Positions 24,001 to 35,600 of a stretch of 64,000 bases of DNA are shown here, in pieces. The notes under the pieces were generated by a model. The model ran no database searches, was not told the DNA's origin, and was given only the letters and a program-made list of their open reading frames with translations. Positions within the stretch are counted from its first letter, which is position 1. Each line of letters begins with the position of its first letter. Both the position numbers and the translations under genes were made by a program. Source of the stretch: Harmonia axyridis (taxonomy: Eukaryota; Arthropoda; Insecta; Coleoptera; Coccinellidae); contig NC_059505.1 of assembly GCF_914767665.1 (NCBI RefSeq), positions 41,041,506 to 41,105,505 on the forward strand, in the 5' to 3' direction.

Positions 24001-24456
24001 AAAAATGTTGGTTGGCAGAACTGATTTCTTTAAGGCAAATTGATGAATTGACAGATAAAGCCGTGGCGGAAAGTTCGGAGTACCAACATATAATAATCAA
24101 ATATAACCATGAAAACTGTGCGTTTCTGATATATTCTCGCACGATTTTGTTCTACAAGATGTGGAAGAATGAACGGAATAACCACAGAATTAGAGAAATA
24201 AATAAATAATATAGTGTATTGCATAATTTTCCTTCTTGTATCTAGTATTTTCTGTTAAAAAAAAATGTTGAACTTTTCAGGAACCCATATGATCGGCCCT
24301 TGTGCGGGAGAATTGATCAATGAGGCTGTTTTGGCTCAAGAATACGGTGCGTCAGCTGAAGATGTGGCAAGGGTGTGCCACGCTCATCCAACATGCGCAG
24401 AAGCTCTGAGAGAAGCCAATGTAGCTGCCGCTTTTGGAAAAGCCATCAATTTCTAA
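18083..24456 (+). CDS. DLD: Dihydrolipoamide dehydrogenase, mitochondrial (E3)
   Basis: FAD flavoenzyme that reoxidises dihydrolipoyl groups with NAD+ in pyruvate, 2-oxoglutarate and branched-chain dehydrogenase complexes and the glycine cleavage system. Eight coding exons: 18083-18121, 18228-18513, 19044-19288, 19914-20015, 20082-20306, 20766-20964, 21817-22062, 24281-24456. All have GT/AG borders and compatible phases; 505 aa. Residues 1-35 are a basic presequence; FAD motif GSGPGGYVASIKA at 44-56; redox cysteines C76/C81 in GGTCLNVGCIPSK; NAD motif GAGVIGLELGS; second FAD contact YAIGDCIHGPMLAHKAEDEG; catalytic H483/E488 in HAHPTCAEAL. Introns 5-7 hold two copies of a repeat, a Tc1-like remnant and a non-LTR insertion, but no exon is damaged. 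Polyadenylation hexamer at 24665. Confidence 0.96.
20338..20720. repeat. Dispersed intronic repeat, copy A
   Basis: It matches copy B at 23810-24200 over about 380 bp: GTGCAGAAGG start, a GAGCCACAAAGTG block, TGTTATACATTATATTCTCT, AAAAATGTTGGTTGGCAGAA and CAAGTACCAACATATAATAA. Copies lie in two different introns of DLD. Internal inverted segments (AGAAGG and CCTTCT flanking a stem) suggest a MITE or other short non-autonomous element. Confidence 0.6.
21024..21767 (-). mobile_element. Tc1-like element, 5' half deleted (DLD intron 6)
   Basis: Ends are ACTAACTGACAAAGAAACTG and its complement, with TATA at the outside. The minus strand reads the C-terminal transposase: MGAHDGRRRVRR, WGAIAHSSRSLLVF, a broken QQDIARPHVARVSL, and PPRSPDPSPIEYVWDIMD. 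Deletion of the N-terminal half places the right inverted repeat next to the catalytic domain. The full-length relative is at 37753-39173. Confidence 0.75.
22305..22385. repeat. Short tandem repeat with GTTAGGTTAGGC cores
   Basis: Three copies of a unit of about 35 bp (GGTTCAGAGAGTTAGGTTAG and variants). Each contains two adjacent TTAGG pentamers, the common insect telomere motif, but only two per unit, so this is a local minisatellite rather than telomeric DNA. Confidence 0.6.
22719..23555 (+). mobile_element. 5'-truncated non-LTR retrotransposon in DLD intron 7
   Basis: The insert encodes the RNase H domain (TEIMAVYVCAQECL, YITTDSQNTLTSLES, LLWVPGYCGVEGNERADELA) and a C-terminal cysteine/histidine motif (ICRFCGSEAETAEHLKCKCPE). 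A frame break lies near 23082. The 3' end is an (AAT)n tail. An 11-bp direct repeat AACACCAGAAC flanks it (22708-22718 and 23556-23566), the classic mark of target-primed insertion. Reverse transcriptase and endonuclease are missing. Confidence 0.82.
23810..24200. repeat. Dispersed intronic repeat, copy B
   Basis: Related to copy A at 20338-20720. It contains a GAGCCACGAAGTGGCGAG stem, TGTTATACATTATTTTCTCT, AAAAATGTTGGTTGGCAGAA and GAGTACCAACATATAATAAT, and ends in AATTAGAGAAATAAATAAAT. It lies just before the last DLD exon. Confidence 0.6.
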
Positions 24457-24664
24457 ACACTTCATCCGGAAATCTTGAGAATGTAAATACGATCGTACTA
24501 CTTTTATTTATTTAAGGAGAAAATTTTATATGGAACGTTGTAAAATCAATGTATGACAGTCAGTTTTTGTTTTCTGTTATACATTCCCAAGCAATAATAT
24601 ATTGTTTTATTTTCGAAGGTATCATGTATTTGTAAGACTCACCAAAACAGTTATATGTTGTCGA

Positions 24665-24670
24665 AATAAA
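24665..24670 (+). terminator. DLD polyadenylation signal
   Basis: AATAAA about 210 bp after the DLD stop codon, in an AT-rich 3' UTR. Confidence 0.55.
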
Positions 24671-24789
24671 TTAATTTCAACTGATTGGGTTTTATTCTTT
24701 TTGGAACCCCTCAATTAAATCTTAATTAAATTGATACACTATAGGCATTTTGGGTGGATGACTCCTTAAATATAGCGCATCCACCAGAA

Positions 24790-26860
24790 TTTTCTAGGAT
24801 TCGTATACGTGGCGACATCTAGGAAGAGTAGCCCAAAACAAGCTTTAGTAGAGATGTACACATTACAGGATTCTACTCGTGGTTGGCTAGGCAATGAATA
24901 AGTTCAGTCCATTGTGTATAGACGGCGTATAGGCAAATTCTAAAAAATTTTTATTTTTGGAATTTGAAAAAACTTGCATAATTGATGTGCCATCACTTCT
25001 GCCTAATAAGGATTGAGATTCATCGGTGAAAATTTTCTCCAATCAAATTATTTCGAAAATTTTTCCACAAAACTCAAAATTGAACATTTTAGAAGCAAAA
25101 TCATTGCAGATTGGTATTCGGTGTGGTCGAATCATCCGACTATAACATTTTTGGCCAAAAAATTTTTTTTTGAAATTTAATCCAGTTTATTAAGTTTTTG
25201 GTCATGTAAATATATGCTTGCCCAGTTTACATTCCACAGATTTTGGCAATCAGAGAAATGATCAAACCCCCTTGAAAATTCCTTCCACAAAACTCCAAAT
25301 AACTCAGTTTTGAGGAATTCTATGAAGGAACTGATTACTAATGAGAATTCAGCATGAAAAATTCGTCGTAATATCAAAAATGAATCAAAAACTTTTTTTG
25401 TCGAAAAACTATACAATGTTATATTATGATAGTTTTAGAGGGTTTCATGGTTGTAGATTCCGAATTAGACATTGATTCTACAGAAAACACCTTAAAAGCA
25501 TAGTCTCAGTTGTAGGGCAGGCATACTCATTTTACAAGCCTCAGAGTTATGCCACCAGAGGGCAGACCAAACCCCCTACAAATTTTCCCACAAAATTCGA
25601 AATAACTCAATTTTGGGGAGGTCTAGGGAGGAACTGATTGCAAATACGGATTCAGCAGAAAAAATTCTTCAAAATATCAAATTTTTAAGTCGATCGGAAA
25701 CAAAAACTTTTTTCGGCGAAAAATTATCCAAGGTTATAGTCTTGGTTTTTCCGAAAAAATCGACCGATCGAATTCAAACATTTTATTATAGTTTTAGAGG
25801 GTTTCGGGGTCGTAGATTCCGAATTGAGCATCAGTTCTTACGAGAAAAATTTTTCTACACCTTAAAAGCACAGTTTTTCACGCAACTGTAATGGGGCATC
25901 AATTTACCCATTTTACAAGCCTCAGATCTATGCCACCAGAGGGCAGATCATACCTCCTTTAAATTTTTCAAAACTCGAAATATCTCAATTTTGTGGTCTT
26001 TTAGGGAGGAACTGATTGCGGATAGCAATTCAGCATAAAAAATTCTTCATAATATGAAATTTTGAAAACTTTTTGAATCAAAAACTTTTTTTGTGAGAAA
26101 ATATCTAAAAAAAATCGTCCTATCCATTTTATTATAGTTTTAGCGGGTTTTTAAGTAGTAGATTTCAAATTAGGCATCGATTTCACGCAGTAAAATTTTT
26201 TACATATAAAGCACTATTTTTCTATAAAACTCCCAAGATCTCAGTTTTGCGGTATGAAAGGAAAAAAAACTGCAGATAGATAGACATTCAGCATGGAAGT
26301 TTACTCATTATATCAAATTTTGAATTTGATTCGATGTTAAATTTTTATTTTCGCTAAAACCCACAAAACAAATTTTATAACGGCATTTTTCCTTTTAGGA
26401 AATATCGTACGGTGGATAGGTGTTCTGGATTGAAGGTTCTTCCTAATATCAAATTTTGAAGCTGATCTGATCAGAAACTCTATTCGTAAAATATTATTGC
26501 CAAATAGTTATATCATAAATCTTTTTGACGGATGTGCTTCAAAATAGCGAATTGATCATGATGCTATCTAGGGAAAGTAGCCCAAACCACACTTTTGGAT
26601 TGACGTATACGTTACAGGATCCTAATCGTGGTTGGTTTTGGTAGGAATAAGTTCAGTACATCGGGTATAGATGACGCCACACGCAAATTTTCTACTAAAT
26701 TGAATTTTTGAAATTTTGAAGAGAAACTGACATAATTGAATCTATTTTAGGTCTGAGTGCATACACTATTCAAACTGTGTTGAGGTTCATTGGTAAAAAT
26801 ATTCTGCAATCAAACCACCTCGTAATTTTCCTACAAAAATCGAAATATCTTGAATTAATT
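24790..26860. repeat. Degenerate tandem repeat block, unit about 340-370 bp
   Basis: Phrases recur at regular spacing: ATAGTTTTAGAGGGTTTC near 25429, 25792 and (varied) 26131; GCCACCAGAGGGCAGA near 25550 and 25930; AACTGATTGC or variants near 25330, 25630 and 26010. The block is bracketed by a longer direct repeat (about 24810-25080 and 26555-26850) sharing TAGCCCAAA, GTGGTTGG, ATAAGTTCAGT and TTCTGCAATCAAA-type stretches. No long open frame survives. Probably a decayed transposon with internal tandem repeats. Confidence 0.6.
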
Positions 26861-27464
26861 TATTTTTTTTATTGTTACAAATAGTCTATCATTATTTAGT
26901 GAGGAAATAATTGAAACAATCTTATGGAACACAACCCTTTATATTACTATTACAATTTTAACAAAATTACCACACTATGTAATAAATAATTATATTAAAT
27001 CTCAATAATTTCAGGAAGCTAACATGCATATTATAATAATTTTTTTTAAGGATCATAATATATTAAAACTATACCTATTGGCAGTTTCAAATGTGTTTAA
27101 TATTTTAATTAATCGATAGAATATTTAGAAAAAGGAACTAATAAGGAATTATACGTATTCTCACATTGAATTTATTGCACTGATACAAGGCAGAAAAGTT
27201 GAAAAAAAAGTAGTTAAATTAGGGAATATACAGGGTTAGAACTATTAAGAGGGGCACTACAGGGATATCGAAAACCGTTAGAGATACAGGGTGGCTTAAA
27301 TTACAAAAAAGTTGCGTTATTAAGGGATGAGTGTGTTGGTGTTAACAGATCCGAAATATCTCCAATGGTTCTTGAGATATCTCGAAAAAACTAAAATCAA
27401 GATTTTCTTTTTTTCTGTATAACTCATTTGTTTCTGGAGATAACTTCACGAAATTTGGTTTGTA

Positions 27465-28393
27465 GGTTCTTAGGTACGGTGCATAAATCCACCATGAGAA
27501 CTAAGGACTAAGAAGTTAAGAACTATGAACTAAGAACTAAACCTAAGAATTCAGTGGCGTTTGTGCACTCTCTTGTTAGTTCTTAGTTAAGGCATGCGCA
27601 CGTGCTCGAACTCCTTTCTATTTGTTCTATACTTTGATGTTTTAAGTTGATATTTATTGTGGAAAAATTAAATTCAATTTTTTCAAATACACCCTATACT
27701 TTTCATCGATAAACACGAATAAAGAACATAAAATGATAGAAACTGGTACTCGTTTATATTGAAATTCTATGCGGCGCACGTGCACTTCTATATTTTACCT
27801 GAGCCCTTAGTTCTTAGTTAACAGTTGGTCTGCTAGTGTTAGTTCTCAGTAAACGTGCATAAACGCCCTCATTGATTTGTTTGCGTTCAATTCTTAGTTC
27901 TAAGTTCTTAGGTTTAGTCTTATGGTGGATTTATGCACCAGTCCTAAGAACTAAGACTAAACCTAAGAACTAAGACCTAAGAATTGACGCAAACAAATCA
28001 ATGAGGGCGTTTATGCACGTTTACTGAGAACTAACACTAGCAGACCAACTGTTAACTAAGAACTAAGGGCTCAGGTAAAATATAGAAGTGCACGTGCGCC
28101 GCATAGAATTTCAATATTAACGAGTACCAGTTTCTATCATTTTATGTTCTTTATTCGTGTTTATCGATGAAAAGTATTAGGTGTATTTGAAAAAATTCAA
28201 TTTAATTTTGTCACAATAAATATCAATGTCAAACATCAAAGTATAGAACAAATAGAAAGTAGTTCGAGCACGTGCGCATGCCTTAACTGAGAACTAACAA
28301 GTGTGTGCATAAACGCCACTGAATTCTTAGGTTTAGTTCTTAGTTCATAGTTCTTAGTCCTTAGTTCTTAGGTACGGTGCATAAATCCACCAT
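27465..28393. repeat. 0.9-kb imperfect palindrome of two fold-back elements
   Basis: Left and right arms of about 460 bp are near-complementary around about 27942. Each arm is one unit whose end motifs are GGTGGATTTATGCACC and GGTGCATAAATCCACC with runs of CTAAGAA/TTCTTAG heptamers inside. The outermost end of the left arm is itself inverted (GGTGCATAAATCCACCATGA). The same units build the 29906-32527 array. Confidence 0.7.
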
Positions 28394-28449
28394 CAAATCA
28401 TTTATCATGTTGATATAACAATTTATTTTCGTAACCATTCCATTTGAAA

Positions 28450-28697
28450 TATCAGAATTGTCAAATGACTTTGTTGACAGTTGTTATGTGAAACCATCAC
28501 TCGATTTTTTTTTTAAATTATGTAGAACAATTTCTATAGACATTGCCAGTTGTACGCTGTGTAGAGTGTTGGTATCAGCATGATTATGTAATTAATAGGA
28601 CGTTACTTATCAAATAGGATAGGTTTTTTTACAAAAATCAAGTGATGGTTTCACATAACAACTGAACCAAGTGACAAGTTATTTGACAATTCTGGCA
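28450..28697. repeat. Inverted-repeat element, about 60-bp arms
   Basis: 28450-28513 and 28634-28697 are inverted copies sharing CAGAATTGTCAAAT and GTTGTTATGTGAAACCATCA. About 120 bp of unique sequence separates them. A small MITE-like unit inside the larger element. Confidence 0.6.
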
Positions 28698-29607
28698 CCA
28701 GCCTACTACTTAACCAAAAAAATAAAGAGGAAGTTCAAATTTGCGTAGCTACACTCAACATTTTTGTAGAGTGTGATACACTGTTGAATTCGTAAATTTT
28801 TCCTTTATCACCTCATAAGGAAAAGTAATATGGCGTCCATAAGAAAAAAAAATGACTATCGAGTCTCTGCAACAATGGAAAACAAAAAAAAATCCGACGA
28901 CACCATTAGAATCTTTATATTGGATAATGGCTACAAACAGAATTTCGTGAACTCATCTCCAGAAACAAAAGAGTTATACAGAAAAAAAGAAAATCTCGGA
29001 GTTTCAATTTTTTCGAGATATCTCGAGAACCATCGGAGATATTTCGGATCTGTTAACACCAACACACTAATCCCTAAATAACGCAACTTTTTTGTCATTT
29101 GAGCCACCCTGTATCTCTAACGGTTTTCGATATCCCTGCAGTGTCCCTCCAAATAGTCCCAACCCTGTATTTTTCTTCCACGTGAGAATACTTTTAAAAA
29201 CTACGAACGTTCTAACAAAAGCTTTTTTTCTACCTGTAATGAGGTAGTAACATCTTGTTCATTTAGAATAACTTTATCAAAATTATTTTAAAATAAATTT
29301 TAGAATTACTTCCCTATTAAAAAGAAAAGGAAAAGTTTCTTCCATTTATGGTCTAAGTTGCTTCGCTTATTATTTTACAACTTTTCAAGGCTCAACCCAA
29401 AATTGTTTATGGGCAATTCTATATTACTCCAACCCAAAATTGAGAAATTCGAATTTCCAAAAACCGTTCTCAATTCCTCAACGCCAGCACCTCGAAAGAA
29501 TTCTCCAGATCCGAGTCCAGATCCGAATCAAAGTAATCTCCAAAATCAACATATCTCACTCTTTGTTTCAACAAACGTGGTCTCCTGTAATACCCAATCT
29601 TTTGTTG

Positions 29608-32600
29608 CTATTCTTCCGTCAGTTCCCACAGCATCAAGGCAGCGTCTGTACCGCCAACCGTGACCACGTTCCTGTCGTTGAAGAGGAACCGGGCGCACGC
29701 CACTGTCCCGCTGTACAGCTTCTCCTCGTTGTACTCCGCCTTTGGGCTCAGGCAAGGGTACCTGCGAAAGAGGGCAAAATTAACAGAGCCCACTATATGA
29801 ATTTTTAGCTAAACAGACCATTTTAAGAAATAATCCTGAAACACGTCGATTTTTTATTTTAATTTACCGTATTTCAAACTAATAATCTAATATACAGAGT
29901 GAATTATGGTGGATTTATGCACCAGTCCTAAGAACTAAGACTAAACCTAAGAACTTAGAACTAATGGTGGATTTATGCACCGTACCTAAGAACTAAGGAC
30001 TAAGAACTATGAACTAAGAACTAAACCTAAGAATTCAGTGGCGTTTATGCACTCTCTTGTTAGTTCTTAGTTAAGGCATGCGCACGTGCTCGAACTACTT
30101 TCTATTTGTTCTTTACTTTGATGTTTTACGTTGATATTTATTGTGAAAAAATTAAATTCAATTTTTTCACTAAGCACTAACAAGAGAGTGCATAAACGCC
30201 ACTGAATTCTTAGGTTTAGTTCTTATGGTGGATTCATGAACCGTACCTAAGAACTAAGGACTAAGAACTAAACCTAAGAATTCGGTGGCGTTTATGCACT
30301 CTCTTGTTAGTTCTTAGTTAAGGCATGCGCACGTGCTCGAACTACTTTCTATTTGTTCTTTACTTTGATGTTTTACGTTGATATTTATTGTGAAAAAATT
30401 AAATTTGATTTTTTCACTAAGCACTAACAAGAGAGTGCATAAACGCCACTGAATTCTTAGGTTTAGTTCTTAGTTCATAGTTCTTAGTCCTTAGTCCTTA
30501 ATTCTTAGGTACGGTTCATAAATCCACCATAAGAACTATGAACTAAGAACTAAACCTAAGAATTCAGTGGCGTTTATGCACTCTCTTGTTAGTTCTTAGT
30601 TAAGGCATGCGCACGTGTTCGAACTACTTTCTATTTGTTCTTTACTTTGATGTTTGACATTGATATTTATTGTGAAAAAATTAAATTCAATTTTTTCACT
30701 AAGCACTAACAAGAGAGTGCATAAACGCCACTGAATTCTTAGGTTTAGTTCTTAGTTCATAGTTCTTATGGTGGATTTATGAACCGTACCTAAGAATTAA
30801 GGACTAAGGACTAAGAACTATGAACTAAGAACTAAACCTAAGAATTCAGTGGCGTTTATGCACTCTCTTGTTAGTGCTTAGTGAAAAAATCAAATTTAAT
30901 TTTTTCACAATAAATATCAACGTAAAACATCAAAGTAAAGAACAAATAGAAAGTAGTTCGAGCACGTGCGCATGCCTTAACTAAGAACTAACAAGAGAGT
31001 GCATAAACGCCACCGAATTCTTAGGTTTAGTTCTTAGTTCATAGTTCTTATGGTGGATTTATGAACTGTACCTAAGAACTAAGGACTAAGAACTATGAAC
31101 TAAGAACTAAACCTAAGAATTCAGTGGCGTTTATGCACTCTCTTGTTAGTTCTTAGTTAAGGCATGCGCACGTGCTCGAACTACTTTCTATTTGTTCTTT
31201 ACTTTGATGTTTTACGTTGATATTTATTGTGAAAATACTTTTCATCGATAAACACGAATAAAGAACATAAAATGATAGAAACTGGTACTCGTTAATATTG
31301 AAATTCTATGAGGCGCACGTGCACTTCCATATTTTACCTGAGCCCTTAGTTCTTAGTTAACAGTTGGCCTGCTAGTGTTAGTTCTCAGTAAACGTGCATA
31401 AACGCCCTCATTGATTTGTTTGCGTTCAATTCTTAGTTCTAAGTTCTTAGGTTTAGTTCTTAGTTCATAGTTCTTATGGTGGATTTATGAACCGTACCTA
31501 AGAATTAAGGACTAAGGACTAAGAACTATGAACTAAGAACTAAACCTAAGAATTCAGTGGCGTTTATGCACTCTCTTGTTAGTTCTTAGTTAAGGCATGC
31601 GCACGTGTTCGAACTACTTTCTATTTGTTCTTTACTTTGATGTTTGACATTGATATTTATTGTGAAAAAATTAAATTCAATTTTTTCACTAAGCACTAAC
31701 AAGAGAGTGCATAAACGCCACTGAATTCTTAGGTTTAGTTCTTAGTTCATAGTTCTTATGGTGGATTTATGAACCGTACCTAAGAATTAAGGACTAAGGA
31801 CTAAGAACTATGAACTAAGAACTAAACCTAAGAATTCAGTGGCGTTTATGCACTCTCTTGTTAGTGCTTAGTGAAAAAATCAAATTTAATTTTTTCACAA
31901 TAAATATCAACGTAAAACATCAAAGTAAAGAACAAATAGAAAGTAGTTCGAGCACGTGCGCATGCCTTAACTAAGAACTAACAAGAGAGTGCATAAACGC
32001 CACCGAATTCTTAGGTTTAGTTCTTAGTTCATAGTTCTTATGGTGGATTTATGAACTGTACCTAAGAACTAAGGACTAAGAACTATGAACTAAGAACTAA
32101 ACCTAAGAATTCAGTGGCGTTTATGCACTCTCTTGTTAGTTCTTAGTTAAGGCATGCGCACGTGCTCGAACTACTTTCTATTTGTTCTTTACTTTGATGT
32201 TTTACGTTGATATTTATTGTGAAAATACTTTTCATCGATAAACACGAATAAAGAACATAAAATGATAGAAACTGGTACTCGTTAATATTGAAATTCTATG
32301 AGGCGCACGTGCACTTCCATATTTTACCTGAGCCCTTAGTTCTTAGTTAACAGTTGGCCTGCTAGTGTTAGTTCTTAGTTCTTAGGAAACGTGCATAAAC
32401 GCCCTCATTGATTTGTTAGCGTTCAATTCTTAGGTCTTAGTTCTTAGGTTTAGTCTTAGTTCTTAGGACTGGTGCATAAATCCACCATTAGTCCTTAGTT
32501 CTTAGGTACGGTGCATAAATCCACCATTACTTTCGAGTAATGACGTCTACGTCATTTTTTTCAAATGGAACACCCCCATTTCGTCTCAATTTTCCGATAA

Positions 32601-35600
32601 CTCTAGTTGAGCTGATTCCAAAAATGTATCACATGTTGATTCCAATTGGTACAGGGTGGACAATGTTTTTTTTTTCCAAATTTCAATCATTTACCCCTTG
32701 CTATACTATCTATGTTTTACCAAAAAGAATTTAAAATTTGAACTGCTCCTTCTGGGTGTTGCAGTTTCTTTGTCAGTTAGTATATATTGACGATGGTGGG
32801 GTTCCCCATGGTTCGTTTCGGTTCCCGATATTATTCATTTCATCCTTGAAAATTTAGTATAATTGTGTAAAATTTGGACTTGTCGATCAAAGGTCTCATT
32901 CATATGCGAATATTCTTAAATATCTCACCTGAAAAGCCTCAAGTAACCATCTGTATCACCAGAAATTAAGAGATCATGGGCGGCTGATCTGCTTGCTGTG
33001 CTTATGATGGAAGTCATTGGATAGAATCTGTTATTCCACATGCCTAAAAAATCACAAAGAATTATAAGTGGTTAATATTATAGTTATAAATGACTAAAAG
33101 CAAAAGTTACTTCGCTTAACGAAGTGCTACTGTACTAAAAAGAAGAGGAACACAGATTACTAGGATGTATTCTATGGTTTGGATTGACAGTGTTACGAAA
33201 TCTGTGTGTTCAGATGCTTATCACAGACGGAAATTTGAATTTTTTTGTTGGCTCACCTGAAACCATAAAACCAACGGTACAATTCTGTGTATACCATTTG
33301 ACGTCTTTCATAACGATTGGACTTTTTTCTGGAGATAGAGACTTGACATCCCCTGAAAAGAATATAATATAAGACAATTGCCTAGTAATCGAATGCTAAA
33401 AACCCACAGAAACATAAGTCGAAATCGGCTGTGACCGTTTGAATGTAATTGCTGTCTGTGCTCCAATCCAACTGGACCAGAGGCTGGGAACCCCTAATTT
33501 TGTTCGATTTTTTGTAGGAGAATCCGTCCCTGCTCACCCTGAAGAGGTATATGCTGCCATTTTGAGACGCTATTGTTATCATGTCGCCAGCTGAAAAAAG
33601 AGAGTCGAGTCAGCAAGACTTCACAAAAGAAATAGGTACAAAACTGCGACAATAGTTATCGCAGCGTGTATCCCTACCTTTAGGAGTTAGTTTAAAAACT
33701 GTTAGTACATTGTTTTTCGGTTTTCAGTCCAATGGATATTTATTTCAATTAGCCTTAGAGTTTCCAAGAGAAATAGCCGTAGAAAAAGTGAAATCCAAAA
33801 AGGCAACTATAACACGCCATTTCTCTGAAAATGACGTCATCAGTGACGTAAGTGGGAGTTTCCAAGAACCGAATGTCATATAAGAATGGGTTTTTTTCAT
33901 TATTGATTCAGCTCTGTTTTATTTTTGTGAGGATTATTTCTTATTTTCATTGTAAAGCTTCTTCTTGATGTAGCGATCTGTTTTTGGTTAGAATTCAATG
34001 TTGTTTTGAATGCTTTAACTTTTGAATGATTTTTCTATAGAAAAATTAATCTGTTCTGGCTTTCAGGATATCTTGAATATTTCATTATATAAAATATGGA
34101 AATTCGCAGAAAAAAATTGATTGTCAAATTTAGTTTTCGAAACACCGAATTTTAGTTTACTTCTATGTGTTCCGGAAGTCTTAGACTACTTCTACTCAAT
34201 TAGAAATTGCGGTTTTCCCTATTTCAAGTTTTTCCTCGATAACTCTTGAGGTTTTATTCAAGGTGAAGGGGTTTTCTTAAGTAAATCCCCTGTTTTTATA
34301 TGTAGAATTGGCTGAAATAGTATAAAATATAGGTATAGGATATCAAAAAATAGTACAATATTGAATCACTTCACATAAAAAGAGGTATAATAAATCGAAT
34401 CTTACTTGGATTGAAAGCTATACAGCTCAGTGGCGATCCGCATATTCTAATTGTACTCGACAGCACACCATTCTCAGTGTTGATGATCAACAAATGTCCT
34501 TCTGTACTTCCGGCAGCCAGCACAATACCAAACGGATGGAAGGACAAGGACACACATTCGAAGGCAACCTGAAACAATAAACTCATCCAGTCTTGTGATT
34601 TGTCCAACAAAAAAAAATCATATCGCGTTTCAACCAATTTGTAATTTTTTTTTAGAACCAAAAGAGGAAACTTTCCAGAACGAAATGAAGCTCAAGTCAC
34701 TCTCTAGTATCTGAAGTATTTTTATGCAAAAAATTGGAACAATCCCCAGCTCCGTTTGACTGTTAAAGAAAGACAAACATACACACAATAATCCTTACCT
34801 GCGTGGTCCAAAGCAGCTTGTTCTTCCTCCAAAGCGCGATATTCTTATCGTGACCAGCTGTAGCAAACACCTCGTCATCAGGATGGACAGCAAGGCCCCA
34901 AAGTTGACGGCCATGACCGAAGACAACCTTAAGCCACAAAAAATTAGGATCGAGAACCCAAAAAATTGCTAACGTTGTGTCTTGTTGTGGAATTCTTTTA
35001 CCTGGTTGAATCTCCTCTGTAAGGACCCCTCCAAAATGTTGTTTTTGGTGGTTCCCACGTATATGTTACCATCGTTTCTCCCTGGTCTTTGGGGGTAAAT
35101 AGATCTGACACCTCCGGCTGATTCAGAAAGCTGAAATGAGAGAAAAGTTTTTTTTTTCAAGGAAATATATTGAAAGCAGAAAAAAATTATAGAGACAGAA
35201 GAGAAAATAGAAAATTTAGGTATAAGTTTCAATATCAGAAAACATATGTTTTCAACCTAACCTATTAGGCCAATTGAAAAGTCCCAGGTCTGATGCACAG
35301 ATGGCGGTGCTTGTATTAAATCCATATAATTTTTAGTTACTACCAACCTTCAAACGATACGTGTCAAAATTTGACAGCAGACCGACCATTAGTTTGTGAG
35401 ATATTGCGTTGTGAGTGTAGCTACTTTTGTTATTTGAAAAAAGATGGAAATAAAGAATTTCGTGTGCTGATGAAGTGAAGTATTGGTTTTTGAAGGGAAA
35501 AAATACAGTTGAAGAAAAATCTTGGCTTGATGAAGAGTTTCCGGGGTCTGTACCAGGAAAATCAACCATCATTGATTGGTATGCTGAGTTTAAACGTGGT

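Larger units (their letters stand above)
27231..29167. mobile_element. Element with about 240-bp terminal inverted repeats
   Basis: 27231-27472 and 28925-29167 are inverted copies (CAGGGTTAGAACTATT / CAGGGTTGGGACTATT, then GGGATATCGAAAACCGTTAG, GTGTTGGTGTTAACAGATCC, TTCTGTATAACTC). TA lies just outside both ends, suggesting a TA target. The interior has no transposase; it carries a 0.9-kb palindrome (27465-28393) and another inverted pair (28450-28697). Non-autonomous fold-back type. Confidence 0.7.

Noticed and set aside
28830..29081. 83-codon Lys/Asn-rich ORF
   Set aside because: Most of it lies in the terminal inverted repeat of the 27231-29167 element and is mirrored on the other side, so it is a chance frame.
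33402..33403. GT at 33403-33402 as donor of DCX-EMAP exon 14
   Set aside because: It breaks the reading frame at the next exon; the GT at 33407 restores the conserved FWD motif across the junction.
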